This document shows, in pieces, positions 28,853 to 36,581 of a stretch of DNA of 42,167 bases. Numbering within the stretch: position 1 is the stretch's first letter; each line of letters starts with the position of its first letter. The position numbers and the translations under genes were made by a program. The notes beneath the pieces were generated by a model, which was not told the origin of the DNA, searched no databases, and saw only the letters and a program-made list of their open reading frames with translations. The stretch lies in IMG/VR virus record IMGVR_UViG_3300017971_000445, positions 1 to 42,167 of that record. The stretch is one strand, 5' to 3'. This stretch comes from a virus.

Positions 28853-29893
28853 TTGCCCGTAGATAGAAAACGATTCCTTATAACCGATCTCGAAGTAACC
28901 GCAATTGGCTTAACCAAGCCCCCCACAGCACACGATGGGAAACAACCCGCTACTGGGTACGGTATAATCTTGCGCACTGCTGATGGCGGGGACAGAGAAA
29001 TCCAAACAGACCCAATAGTAACTTGCAAGCTAGACAAGATGCGCCAGATGGTTTATAGCGTCGTTTACTCACCCGGTAGATGGGATAGTCAGAATCAGGG
29101 CGTAGCGAAAGAAGACGCGCAGGTAATTTCCAAAGCAGCACACAATTTCATTTCTAACGGATTCGCACGAAATATCGATATCCTCCACGATAGGAACACC
29201 AACATAGGTGCTCGCGTTGTGGAGTCGTGGGTCACTAAAAAGGAAGGTGATCCATTTTTTAATCCCCCTGAAGTGCCTGTGGGTTCCTGGGCTGTTGGTA
29301 TCAAGATAGATTCTGATGATCTTTGGGGCAAAATATTGGCGGGTGAGTATGGGGGAATTTCACTATTTGGGCTTTCCCAAGTAAGAGAGTACGATGGAGG
29401 AAAAACTATGGAAAAGACGGATTCTAAACAAACCGATACTGTGCAGGTTGCCAAGAGTGCCGATGTGGAACCAAACACGGTTTTGCAAAGCCTTGCCAAG
29501 CTCGTCTCGAAGATTCTTGGCAAAGAGCAAACCGATGGGCGGGTAGAGAAAACGGCAGAAAACCAGACACAGGAAAATAAGGAGGTTAGTAACGTGGACG
29601 AAACTCAATACAAGGAGCTTGTCGACGGTTTGAACAAGCTTACGGAGAAGATAGCTGGCATAGAGGCAGCCATTGAGGAAACCAAGAAAAGCCTCACAGC
29701 CAAGTGTGCGGAAATAGACTCCGTTGCGCAGGAAGCAAAGAAAACCGCCGAAGATGTAACCCCGCGAGTGGAGGCTTTGGAGGGGCGTCGGCAGGACACG
29801 TCCAAGACCTCTGAAAGGGACATAAAACAACCAGAGAAGGCGGACCATGGGTTGTTTTCAAACCTCATACCGGCTGAGTACAGACCCAGCTAA
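28853..29893 (+). CDS. XkdF-like prohead protease fused to scaffold
   Basis: A 346-residue protein. Residues 60-180 match XkdF-type capsid maturation serine proteases: QMVYSVVYSPGRWDSQNQGV, H112 in DILHDRN, a VVESW strand, then GSWAVGIKI and GEYGGISLFG with S170 as candidate nucleophile. Residues 186-346 are charged and coiled coil-like, as in delta-domain scaffolds. Starts at TTG with GGAGGG before it. Two in-frame internal starts with strong ribosome sites (29408, 29594) suggest separate scaffold products. It directly precedes the major capsid gene. Confidence 0.8.
   Translation: MPVDRKRFLITDLEVTAIGLTKPPTAHDGKQPATGYGIILRTADGGDREIQTDPIVTCKLDKMRQMVYSVVYSPGRWDSQNQGVAKEDAQVISKAAHNFISNGFARNIDILHDRNTNIGARVVESWVTKKEGDPFFNPPEVPVGSWAVGIKIDSDDLWGKILAGEYGGISLFGLSQVREYDGGKTMEKTDSKQTDTVQVAKSADVEPNTVLQSLAKLVSKILGKEQTDGRVEKTAENQTQENKEVSNVDETQYKELVDGLNKLTEKIAGIEAAIEETKKSLTAKCAEIDSVAQEAKKTAEDVTPRVEALEGRRQDTSKTSERDIKQPEKADHGLFSNLIPAEYRPS
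29408..29893 (+). CDS. nested scaffold protein (internal in-frame start)
   Basis: An ATG at codon 186 of the protease gene is preceded by GGAGG seven bases away, exactly where the protease domain ends. It would yield a 161-residue scaffold (MEKTDSKQTDTVQ...). A second in-frame start, GTG at 29594 with AAGGAGG eight bases before it, would yield 99 residues. The layout parallels the nested protease/scaffold genes C and Nu3 of phage lambda. Translation from these sites is inferred. Confidence 0.6.
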   Translation: MEKTDSKQTDTVQVAKSADVEPNTVLQSLAKLVSKILGKEQTDGRVEKTAENQTQENKEVSNVDETQYKELVDGLNKLTEKIAGIEAAIEETKKSLTAKCAEIDSVAQEAKKTAEDVTPRVEALEGRRQDTSKTSERDIKQPEKADHGLFSNLIPAEYRPS

Positions 29894-29925
29894 CGAAATA
29901 AATAGAGAATAGGAGGAGAGATATA

Positions 29926-30843
29926 ATGAGCGACCAACTTTTAAGAGCTGCACTAAAGACGGATACCTTGATTACTTCGGGGACTACTATTGCCAGTTAT
30001 GGAAAACTGAATGCTGAGCAGCTTGACAAGTTCATGCAGTGGATCATCGAACAGGAAAACATACTGAAGATGATTGATGTTATTGACATGAACGGTCCAA
30101 CGCTTGACTTGGACTCTTTCGACATTGCCGAACAGAGTTTGAGAAAGGCTACTGAGGGTACGGCGTCCGATGCTGTGGGCATCACAACGGCAAAGCGATC
30201 CCTGAGCACCACAGAGGTTGTCCTGCCATACAAACCCTCGTACAGCTTCGTAGAGGACAACATTGCCAAGCGGGGAGGTGTAGACCAGATCATTCGTGGC
30301 TTTGCCACGTTGTTCTCCAATGACCTCGCAAACCTCGCCATCAACGGTGACGGGTCTACTGGTAACTTTTTCTCGATTGAGAAGGGATTCATCCAGTTGA
30401 TTAAGGATGAGGTTGGAAGTTCCCACATTTACGACCACAACGGAAGCACATCGTACCTGAGCACGGTTTTGCCTAATATCTTGGCTGAGTTACCGTCGAA
30501 GTTCAAGGCGAACTTTCCCAAGCTGCGTTTTATTGTTTCCTACGCTACATACGAGGCAATTGCCAAAGAAGTAGCTAACCGCAGCACTGCACTCGGCGAC
30601 GCTATCCTGCTTGAGGGCAAGCCGTTAAAGTATGGCGGTATCACCATTGAACGCGTGCCATATTGGCCGGACGGAACTCACTTGCTGTGTGATCCCAAGA
30701 ACTTGGCAATTGGCGTTCAAAGAAACATCCTTTTCGAGACTGACAAGGATATCGAAAAGCGATTGCACATCTATGTGATGACGTCCAGGATTGATTTTCA
30801 GATTAAAAACCTGGATTCCCTGGTCATCTCCTACGATGCATAA
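29926..30843 (+). CDS. major capsid protein (HK97-fold)
   Basis: A 305-residue protein, identified from place (after protease/scaffold) and features: a helical N-terminus, ANLAINGDGSTGNFFSIEKG after it, the PKLRFIVSYATYEAI segment, GKPLKYGGITIERVPY, and LCDPKNLAIGVQRNILFETD, all typical of HK97-like coat proteins of the P2 gpN/'phage major capsid' style. A strong AGGAGG ribosome site fits high expression. Confidence 0.88.
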   Translation: MSDQLLRAALKTDTLITSGTTIASYGKLNAEQLDKFMQWIIEQENILKMIDVIDMNGPTLDLDSFDIAEQSLRKATEGTASDAVGITTAKRSLSTTEVVLPYKPSYSFVEDNIAKRGGVDQIIRGFATLFSNDLANLAINGDGSTGNFFSIEKGFIQLIKDEVGSSHIYDHNGSTSYLSTVLPNILAELPSKFKANFPKLRFIVSYATYEAIAKEVANRSTALGDAILLEGKPLKYGGITIERVPYWPDGTHLLCDPKNLAIGVQRNILFETDKDIEKRLHIYVMTSRIDFQIKNLDSLVISYDA

Positions 30844-30875
30844 TAACATGCGAAAGAATAAGGAGGATATGAACA

Positions 30876-31169
30876 ATGCCTAAACCCAAACCGCCCACAG
30901 ACGTGGTGATCGAGAATCCCCCAAAACCCAAGAAACCCGGTTTCGATGTGACCTTTGTTGGTAGTGGGTCAATGAAAGTAACTTCTGTTACGGGAAGCGG
31001 AAATGTGGATGAGGGGAAGAACTACCACTTCACGCGTGCCGGTGCTGATCCGGCAAAACCCGTGTTCGTTGTTGAGGAAGATATTGGGAAGTTCGAGAAC
31101 ATCAACGACGTTGTTGATCTCAAAAAAAACCGCCCGTTCGATATCAAGCGTGTAGGGAAGGGGGACTAG
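30876..31169 (+). CDS. small head-associated protein
   Basis: A 97-residue protein with a Pro/Lys-rich start (PKPKPPTDVVIENPPKPKKP) and a beta-rich body. AAGGAGG precedes the ATG. Position right after the capsid gene suggests a decoration or head-completion protein. Not recognised as a family. Confidence 0.6.
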   Translation: MPKPKPPTDVVIENPPKPKKPGFDVTFVGSGSMKVTSVTGSGNVDEGKNYHFTRAGADPAKPVFVVEEDIGKFENINDVVDLKKNRPFDIKRVGKGD

Positions 31170-31171
31170 TA

Positions 31172-31840
31172 ATGAGAATGAAACATGTAGCGTTTCTTAT
31201 CTCACTCTTTCTCGTGTTTTCCTTTCTGTTCACTTGCGCGTATGCAGAAATGGCGTTTGTGGAAAAGGAGTTCACGGTTTCTTCCGGATCGGCTAGTGGC
31301 AGCGTTACCCTTGAACCCAACTTCATGTTGTATGAGGTGCGATGGAAGACGAACGGTATTGATGCTGGTGACTCGGTAACGTTGTCCCTTGTGGACAACT
31401 TTGCCAATTATACCGTTTGGACAGCTACCGATTCCACGATAGTTGCTGGTATAGGCGAGGTATGTGTTCTTTCCAATATCTGGGATTATACTATCACAAA
31501 TACCAGTACTACCACAACCACATCCGGGAATACGGCAACAAGTTCTAATAGTGGCACTAGCACCGGCACAAATACATCTACAGCTACAATGACCGATGTT
31601 ACATCTGGAACACTCTCAACCATCACATCTACAGTCACCACAACCGATACTGTAACAAATACCGTAAGTGACTCTGTTACCACATCCGGAACTACCACGA
31701 ACGTGGCTGTTGTCGAGAATATCAGCTCCGCATCAACCACGAGGTACTTCGGATGCGGTCCTACTATGTTTACAATCACTTTCTCAAGCACACAGGAAGC
31801 TGATCGTGTTATCCGGGTGAAGTTGTTAGGCAAGGAATAA
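31172..31840 (+). CDS. exported Ser/Thr-rich protein in head module
   Basis: A 222-residue protein with a clear Sec signal peptide: MRMKHVAF, hydrophobic LISLFLVFSFLF, then TCAYA with probable cleavage after AYA (residue 25). Residues about 108-185 are low-complexity Ser/Thr with Gly and Asn (TNTSTTTTTSGN), like linker stretches of surface proteins. The N-terminal mature part and the last 35 residues look beta-rich. A signal peptide is unusual for a virion structural protein; it could be a cargo gene that alters the host surface. GGGGGA precedes the ATG. Confidence 0.7.
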   Translation: MRMKHVAFLISLFLVFSFLFTCAYAEMAFVEKEFTVSSGSASGSVTLEPNFMLYEVRWKTNGIDAGDSVTLSLVDNFANYTVWTATDSTIVAGIGEVCVLSNIWDYTITNTSTTTTTSGNTATSSNSGTSTGTNTSTATMTDVTSGTLSTITSTVTTTDTVTNTVSDSVTTSGTTTNVAVVENISSASTTRYFGCGPTMFTITFSSTQEADRVIRVKLLGKE

Positions 31841-32322
31841 TGAAGATCGAACTAAAACGACTCATTGACGTACTTTTTGTTTTGTTCCTTTTTGGAGCTT
31901 TACTACGACCATCAGTTGCACAGGACGATTATAGGTTGGATAGGAGTGTGCCCGGTTTTGCTGGGTACACTCTCTCCTATCCTGTTTTTGGCGGGACTTA
32001 TAATCAGGCATCCTTAACAACTACTACGGTAGCTACCATAGCCAGTGATTTGAGCTCAGCAACCGTACAGTATAATATTACATCCACAGATACGCTCACC
32101 GTTTCGGAAGTGTGGATTCAAACCTCTGTAGATTCCAGATGGACGTTGGACAATAACACAAACCCAACATCTGTTACTGGTATCCTACTGTCAGCCGATG
32201 ATACCTTGAAGCTCCCCGGGAACAGCGCACGATGGTTGCGTATTATAGGGGTAAGCTCTTCTGGTTACATCCGCAAGCAATATTTTGGATGGCCTACCTC
32301 ATATTATTACCCTTGGGAGTAG
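31840..32322 (+). CDS. exported hypothetical protein in head module
   Basis: A 160-residue protein. MKIELKRLIDVLFVLFLFG followed by ALLRPSVAQ is a Sec signal peptide with likely cleavage after SVA. The mature part is Thr/Ser-rich and beta-like (TTTTVATIASDLSSATVQYN), ending in aromatic residues (YYYPWE). Its ATG overlaps the previous stop (TAATG), so the two exported proteins are made together. Function unknown. Confidence 0.68.
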   Translation: MKIELKRLIDVLFVLFLFGALLRPSVAQDDYRLDRSVPGFAGYTLSYPVFGGTYNQASLTTTTVATIASDLSSATVQYNITSTDTLTVSEVWIQTSVDSRWTLDNNTNPTSVTGILLSADDTLKLPGNSARWLRIIGVSSSGYIRKQYFGWPTSYYYPWE

Positions 32323-32325
32323 ATT

Positions 32326-32967
32326 ATGTCAGTAGCATATTGCGCTATAGCTGATGTTTCTGCCCTACTCCCAAGTGGAGCCTCTTACACAGACGACGAA
32401 ATACAAACAGTAATAGATTTTGTAAAAGAGCAAATTGACTTATTTATGGAGGAAGCGGACTGGTTTGGTTCTGTTTCCTCCCAAACTATTATAATGGACG
32501 GGTCTGGCACAAGCAAGCTCATGATTCGTGATGAGGTTCGTCCATTGGTGTCTATTACATCCATCTTAATAGACGAAGTAGAGATCAGTACAGCATATTT
32601 GGAAGAGATGGAATATGACAGCAAACGGCATATCATATACTCTCCCAGCTTGGAATTCTACAAAGGTACTAGGAATATAGATATAACGGGCACGTTTGGA
32701 TATGCCAGTGTGCCCGGTTTGCTAACACACAAGGCAGCAAAGACCTGTGTTAAGATTCTTCGTGCTGGTGGTGTTGGCGATTGGTTGGAGAGCAATAGTT
32801 CCAGCTCCTCTGGTTCCCATGTAAAAAGCGTAAAATTTGATGATGCAACGGTTGATTTTGATTCGACTGAAAACGCAACAGACACAACGCACACGACCGG
32901 AGATTCTGAACTTGATGATATTTTGTGGAAGTATAAATCACTGTACCCGTTGGGTGGCATAGTATAG
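32326..32967 (+). CDS. head-tail connector (gp6/adaptor-like)
   Basis: A 213-residue protein beginning with the 'DV..LLP......D..I...I..V...ID' pattern and 'VRPLVSITSILIDEVEI', then 'Y..K..IIYSP....F.KGT.NI.ITGTFGY', typical of HK97 gp6/YqbG-like adaptors that sit under the portal. The C-terminus has a Ser-rich loop. GGGAG precedes the ATG. Confidence 0.72.
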   Translation: MSVAYCAIADVSALLPSGASYTDDEIQTVIDFVKEQIDLFMEEADWFGSVSSQTIIMDGSGTSKLMIRDEVRPLVSITSILIDEVEISTAYLEEMEYDSKRHIIYSPSLEFYKGTRNIDITGTFGYASVPGLLTHKAAKTCVKILRAGGVGDWLESNSSSSSGSHVKSVKFDDATVDFDSTENATDTTHTTGDSELDDILWKYKSLYPLGGIV

Positions 32968-33011
32968 TAATTTTCGTGAGTAGTGGATTTTCAGCATAGT
33001 AGAGGTGTATC

Positions 33012-33395
33012 TTGCTGGGTTATGTAAAACCTGAGGTGCTTTCAGCCTTTTATGATGTTTGGAGTCTGAAAGGAAAGCAATATGTGAGCATCGAGAGGTA
33101 CTCGGAAGTTGGTGGGGCTGCACAATCCGGAATAGCCCCAACAAGAACACAAGTTTCCGGTTTATCCAGTTTAAAGGCAATCGTTCGTCGTGTTACTCAG
33201 AAAATGATCCGCGAGTCTGGTCAGGTTCTTCAGCAAAACGACCACAAATTCAAAATATTAATGCCTACCAGCTCCATCCCGATCACTAGGACAGATAAAA
33301 TTTCCTGGAATAGCCAAACGTGGGAAATAGTTGGGATAAGCATGAGTGACGCCTCCACAGGACTATCCCACGTATATGCGAGGGCAGTTAAATAA
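33012..33395 (+). CDS. probable head-closure/stopper protein
   Basis: A 127-residue protein starting at TTG (MLGYVKPEVL) with AGAGG upstream. SGLSSLKAIVRRVTQKMIRE followed by a beta-rich end (ISWNSQTWEIVGI) fits the small stopper proteins found between adaptor and gp10-like genes. Overlaps the next ATG by one base (TAATG). Assignment mainly by gene order. Confidence 0.5.
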   Translation: MLGYVKPEVLSAFYDVWSLKGKQYVSIERYSEVGGAAQSGIAPTRTQVSGLSSLKAIVRRVTQKMIRESGQVLQQNDHKFKILMPTSSIPITRTDKISWNSQTWEIVGISMSDASTGLSHVYARAVK

Positions 33396-33844
33396 TGCGA
33401 GTACACTTATCTACAAAATTAAAAGCCGTAGCCAGTTTTTTAGATAAGCGGTATGGTGCGTTGTACGGTTTTCGCGCCTATGCTGATTGGGTGGCTGAGA
33501 GAGCATTCAATATGATAAAGAATAGCACCCCAAGACGGTCTGGCAAAACAGCAGACTCTTACTCGTTGGTCGTGGAGGATACACACAGTGGAAGACGCTA
33601 TTCGATCTGTAACGAGAATAAACAAGTAATCGAGTGGTTGTCAAACGGCACACCCGCTCATGGTCCGGTGACTGCCTCCTTTATGCAGTGGGTAGAGAAG
33701 CATCACCCACTATATAAAGGTTTTTGGAGAAAGGCATGGGTACGCGGGATTAAACCGCACCCATTTGTATTGGATACAATAGAATTTGTGATGCAGGCAA
33801 TGATGATGGTTGGGGAGGACGTAAGAGTAATATCCTACGTGTAG
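33395..33844 (+). CDS. HK97 gp10-like tail/neck protein
   Basis: A 149-residue protein. An N-terminal helix, ERAFNMIKNSTPRRSGKTAD, then SYSLVVED, NGTPAHGP and the ending GIKPHPFVLDTIEFVM match the HK97 gp10 family (tail completion/neck), whose mark is the 'G..p.PFl..a' end. It connects head stopper and tail terminator. Confidence 0.75.
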   Translation: MRVHLSTKLKAVASFLDKRYGALYGFRAYADWVAERAFNMIKNSTPRRSGKTADSYSLVVEDTHSGRRYSICNENKQVIEWLSNGTPAHGPVTASFMQWVEKHHPLYKGFWRKAWVRGIKPHPFVLDTIEFVMQAMMMVGEDVRVISYV

Positions 33845-33849
33845 TTTAA

Positions 33850-34329
33850 ATGGCGCTTAATGCAGCTAGCAAATCTGAGAACTTGCTACTTTCCTTCTGT
33901 AAGCACCTTTATGACAATGTGGGAGCTTCTTTCAGGAACAAGATAAACTACTTACAGGAGCGATGGAGTCCGGAAAACCAAACAACGTGGGCTGAGGTAG
34001 ATTGGTTAAAGGGTGCAGACGGTTATTGTAAAAAGCCCTGGTTGGTTTCCATAGTGGTCTACTCCAGACCCGAGGAAGATGAATTTGCTCACGCACACAG
34101 GGAACTGATGGATGTTATAAAGGCTGCCCTGAATTCTACATCTGTGAGTATCTACGACTTTGGAGCCACTGATCTGACTCGTGCCAATCCCGTAGACACG
34201 ACGTTGAGTTTCTATCCCCTACCCAATGGTGGTGAGGAACCCGTATCTGATTTGGTTGGTGGAAACATACGGGGAACCCGTATAGTATATAAATGTTTTT
34301 CAGTGCGTCCTGATATGTGGGGCGCATAA
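33850..34329 (+). CDS. probable tail terminator protein
   Basis: A 159-residue protein. Its position between gp10-like and the tail tube candidate, and its alternating helical/beta pattern with VSIVVYSRPEEDEF and a closing strand (RIVYKCFSVR), fit tail terminators that cap the tube. No clear family motif seen. ATG begins 5 bases after the preceding stop. Confidence 0.5.
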   Translation: MALNAASKSENLLLSFCKHLYDNVGASFRNKINYLQERWSPENQTTWAEVDWLKGADGYCKKPWLVSIVVYSRPEEDEFAHAHRELMDVIKAALNSTSVSIYDFGATDLTRANPVDTTLSFYPLPNGGEEPVSDLVGGNIRGTRIVYKCFSVRPDMWGA

Positions 34330-34342
34330 GGAGGAAATATAA

Positions 34343-35155
34343 ATGGGAGCTACGATTCCGGAATTTGGTCACGACACGGAAGCAGAAACAATAAATATAG
34401 GTTACACGCGGGAACCTATAGAACTGCTGGATGGTCTTGGAAAAACGGATTACACGAAGAGCCTTACAACCACGTTTACAAAAACACAACCCGTATGTGC
34501 TGCTATTGGCATTGCATCGAGCACCTCTGAGGCTAATATGATAGCAGCTGCTGCAATTGCAGCTGTCATAAGTGGGGCAACACTTACAGTAGAGGAGGAA
34601 GTAAGCATCCTTCGTGGACCCTCAACAGATTTCCAGGTAGAGGGTGGTTATGCTCCCAGCTCTGAAGACAAGCTCATGTACGTTACCTGTTGTAAGTGGA
34701 AACGCGTGCGTGTTCGTTTGGAGATAAAAGGCAAGGGGCGTATCCCGTCCGAGTTCCTCACAATGGGTGATGATTTTCTGTCAGCTTCGGCAGCCATCAC
34801 TATCCAGTCTGGAACAGACGCAACCACAAAAATAGTAACATCAGCTGTTTATGGGGAAACGGGTGTTGATCTCAAAATAACAGATGTACAGCGTAATGAG
34901 GAGAACGAAGATTGGGGTGGTTGGGCTGTGACACTGGAGGGGTGGGTAGACCCAGGAACGTACACTACTTCCCCATTAAAAAGCAGTTTGGAGTTTTTTG
35001 GCGAAGCTGGTGCAGACCTTGATGGTGAGACGGGGTATAAGATCACAATTCAAGAAACTTATTCGGAAGATCAGCATGTCATGAGAACTGAAACTGTCGA
35101 GGTTTACGATGATGCAGCATCGAGCACAGTATCTGCAATCTCATATCCTGCGTAA
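34343..35155 (+). CDS. probable major tail (tube) protein
   Basis: A 270-residue beta-rich, Thr/Ser-rich protein. It lies where the tail tube gene is expected (after terminator, before chaperones and tape measure) and has a strong AAGGAGG site. A middle helix-like Ala stretch (NMIAAAAIAAVISG) and a DGETGYKITI end segment are visible. Assigned by order and composition. Confidence 0.55.
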   Translation: MGATIPEFGHDTEAETINIGYTREPIELLDGLGKTDYTKSLTTTFTKTQPVCAAIGIASSTSEANMIAAAAIAAVISGATLTVEEEVSILRGPSTDFQVEGGYAPSSEDKLMYVTCCKWKRVRVRLEIKGKGRIPSEFLTMGDDFLSASAAITIQSGTDATTKIVTSAVYGETGVDLKITDVQRNEENEDWGGWAVTLEGWVDPGTYTTSPLKSSLEFFGEAGADLDGETGYKITIQETYSEDQHVMRTETVEVYDDAASSTVSAISYPA

Positions 35156-35169
35156 GGAGATAACATCTC

Positions 35170-35448
35170 GTGGCAGCTCTTGTAGTCGTACATGATCTTG
35201 GTAAACGACCAAGGAAAACAGTGTCACCACAATGTGATGGTAATGACTTGGTTACGACTCATGGGTATGTGCATAGAAAGGTTGTTGTAATCTCCTGGGC
35301 TGAAACAGCTGAGATAGAATCGAACATTGTGTCGAACGAGACTGGTGGATTTAGTAGGGATGGGGATTACCGTGCATATCCGGCGATTGCAAGAGAGTTC
35401 CCTTTATATAATGTGGAGGCAAATCTGGTAAAATACACGGATACGTAA
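35170..35448 (+). CDS. small tail-module hypothetical protein
   Basis: A 92-residue protein starting at GTG with AAGGAG upstream. Beta-rich with a basic N-terminal third (DLGKRPRKTVS). Between the tube candidate and tail chaperone. Could be a minor tail or tube-associated protein; no family recognised. Confidence 0.5.
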   Translation: MAALVVVHDLGKRPRKTVSPQCDGNDLVTTHGYVHRKVVVISWAETAEIESNIVSNETGGFSRDGDYRAYPAIAREFPLYNVEANLVKYTDT

Positions 35449-35458
35449 GGAGGCATAC

Positions 35459-36073
35459 ATGATACGCAATCTTAGAGAAGGAGAACAGATACCGGAGGAG
35501 TTTGCAGACGTTTTGAAGCTGGCTCCTGAAGAGAGGAAGAAGCTCATCATCCTAGGTGATAAACGGATGTGGATTTTCCCGCCGACCAAGGAAGAGGTCG
35601 ACAAGATCATAGATGCGTTGAAGAAGTACCTGCTATTTCAGGACAATAACGAAGACGTGGTCGATTCCATACTCAGGGACTTTGTTCCAAGCGCATTAAA
35701 GTCTATCGGAATAAACGAGACAATCCTTGCCAAGGCAACACCCGACCAGATTATTCATGTCGCCTACACCGTATACGACTTTATATTCGGGATGGAGGGG
35801 CTTGGTGAAGGCATACGAAAAAACGTGAAGAGCCTCTGGGGAACACTTCGGCAGATGCTGTCACTAACCCCGGAGGCAGAAGAAAACATGAAGACCTTAT
35901 CCGATCATTTTTCCCGCACACCGGAAGCAGCGCAGAGGGCTATGTCTGCGAAACCTTCGGATACTCCCCCGCCTTCGTCCGAGGAAGGTATTACATTCGG
36001 TGCGCGGATACTGGAAATCCCTGTTGTAGATGCAAAGGGAAAGACGGGGGACGACGGTGTGAAAACGCCATAG
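35459..36073 (+). CDS. tail assembly chaperone (gpG-like)
   Basis: A 204-residue acidic helical protein directly upstream of a tape measure gene. Near its end, in the right frame, is the slippery heptamer G GGA AAG (36037-36043). Most ribosomes would end at the stop at 36073, 30 bases later; a minority would shift back one base and continue into the downstream frame. This is the gpG/gpGT arrangement of siphovirus tail chaperones, which coat the tape measure during tail assembly. Confidence 0.78.
   Translation: MIRNLREGEQIPEEFADVLKLAPEERKKLIILGDKRMWIFPPTKEEVDKIIDALKKYLLFQDNNEDVVDSILRDFVPSALKSIGINETILAKATPDQIIHVAYTVYDFIFGMEGLGEGIRKNVKSLWGTLRQMLSLTPEAEENMKTLSDHFSRTPEAAQRAMSAKPSDTPPPSSEEGITFGARILEIPVVDAKGKTGDDGVKTP
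36037..36043 (+). promoter_or_regulatory. programmed -1 frameshift site (G GGA AAG)
   Basis: The heptamer is identical to the lambda G/GT slippery site and has the correct X XXY YYZ phase in the upstream gene. The -1 frame is open from 35809 to 36579 and joins the next gene. A small hairpin GGTGT-GAAA-ACGCC follows at 36056-36069, 12 bases on, a possible stimulator. Confidence 0.85.
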
Positions 36074-36579
36074 TTGCGTTAGAGGGACTCACGTATACAG
36101 AGTTCGTGGTTCTATATAGATGTGCCCTATTCAATCACTACAACAAGCTCCGGGACTTCATGCAACAAATAGGTCTTTTGGTTGGGTGGAAGCCGAAAGG
36201 AAAACCGCGTGGCGACTCCTTGGAAAACTTCCCAAATGATGTGGATTATTTTGGTGAGGAACAGATACGAAACCACCTGAAATATTGGAAAAGGATATTA
36301 AGCAAGAATAATAATGTAAAGGACATAGGTAGGATTTGGGATGATCGACGGGCTTCTGCATGTAGGGGTGAGATGGGACAGGCAGCCCGTCGTTGTTCTA
36401 TGGACGATAGACTTTGGATGATGTATATAAATTCTGTGAAGGTGGGAACGGAGCCGGATATGGGATTGGTTAAACACTGGTTCTCCATACAATATTACTC
36501 GTCCAAGGCAAAAACACATCCGGACAAGGAGGAGAGGGATAAGGCGTTTGCTACGCTTAGAGCCCTTATCAGGAGATAG
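36043..36579 (+). CDS. tail assembly chaperone frameshift extension (gpT-like)
   Basis: This frame lies at -1 relative to the gpG-like gene and is reached by slippage at 36037-36043, giving a fusion of 195 plus about 178 residues. The extension begins DGGRRCENAIVALEGL, then TYTEFVVLYRCALFNHYNKL. A GTG at 36106 could start a separate 157-residue protein, but no ribosome site precedes it, which supports the fusion. The extension is basic and helical, ending KAFATLRALIRR. It would recruit the tape measure or tube protein. Confidence 0.75.
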   Translation, partial: DGGRRCENAIVALEGLTYTEFVVLYRCALFNHYNKLRDFMQQIGLLVGWKPKGKPRGDSLENFPNDVDYFGEEQIRNHLKYWKRILSKNNNVKDIGRIWDDRRASACRGEMGQAARRCSMDDRLWMMYINSVKVGTEPDMGLVKHWFSIQYYSSKAKTHPDKEERDKAFATLRALIRR

Positions 36580-36581
36580 AT

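Noticed and set aside
31486-31833. A 115-codon minus-strand frame opposite the exported Ser/Thr-rich protein
   Set aside because: A Val-rich mirror of the ACA/ACC/TCC repeats; no ribosome site.
36106-36579. Independent gene starting at GTG 36106
   Set aside because: No ribosome site, while a lambda-type slippery heptamer in correct phase explains expression as a fusion.
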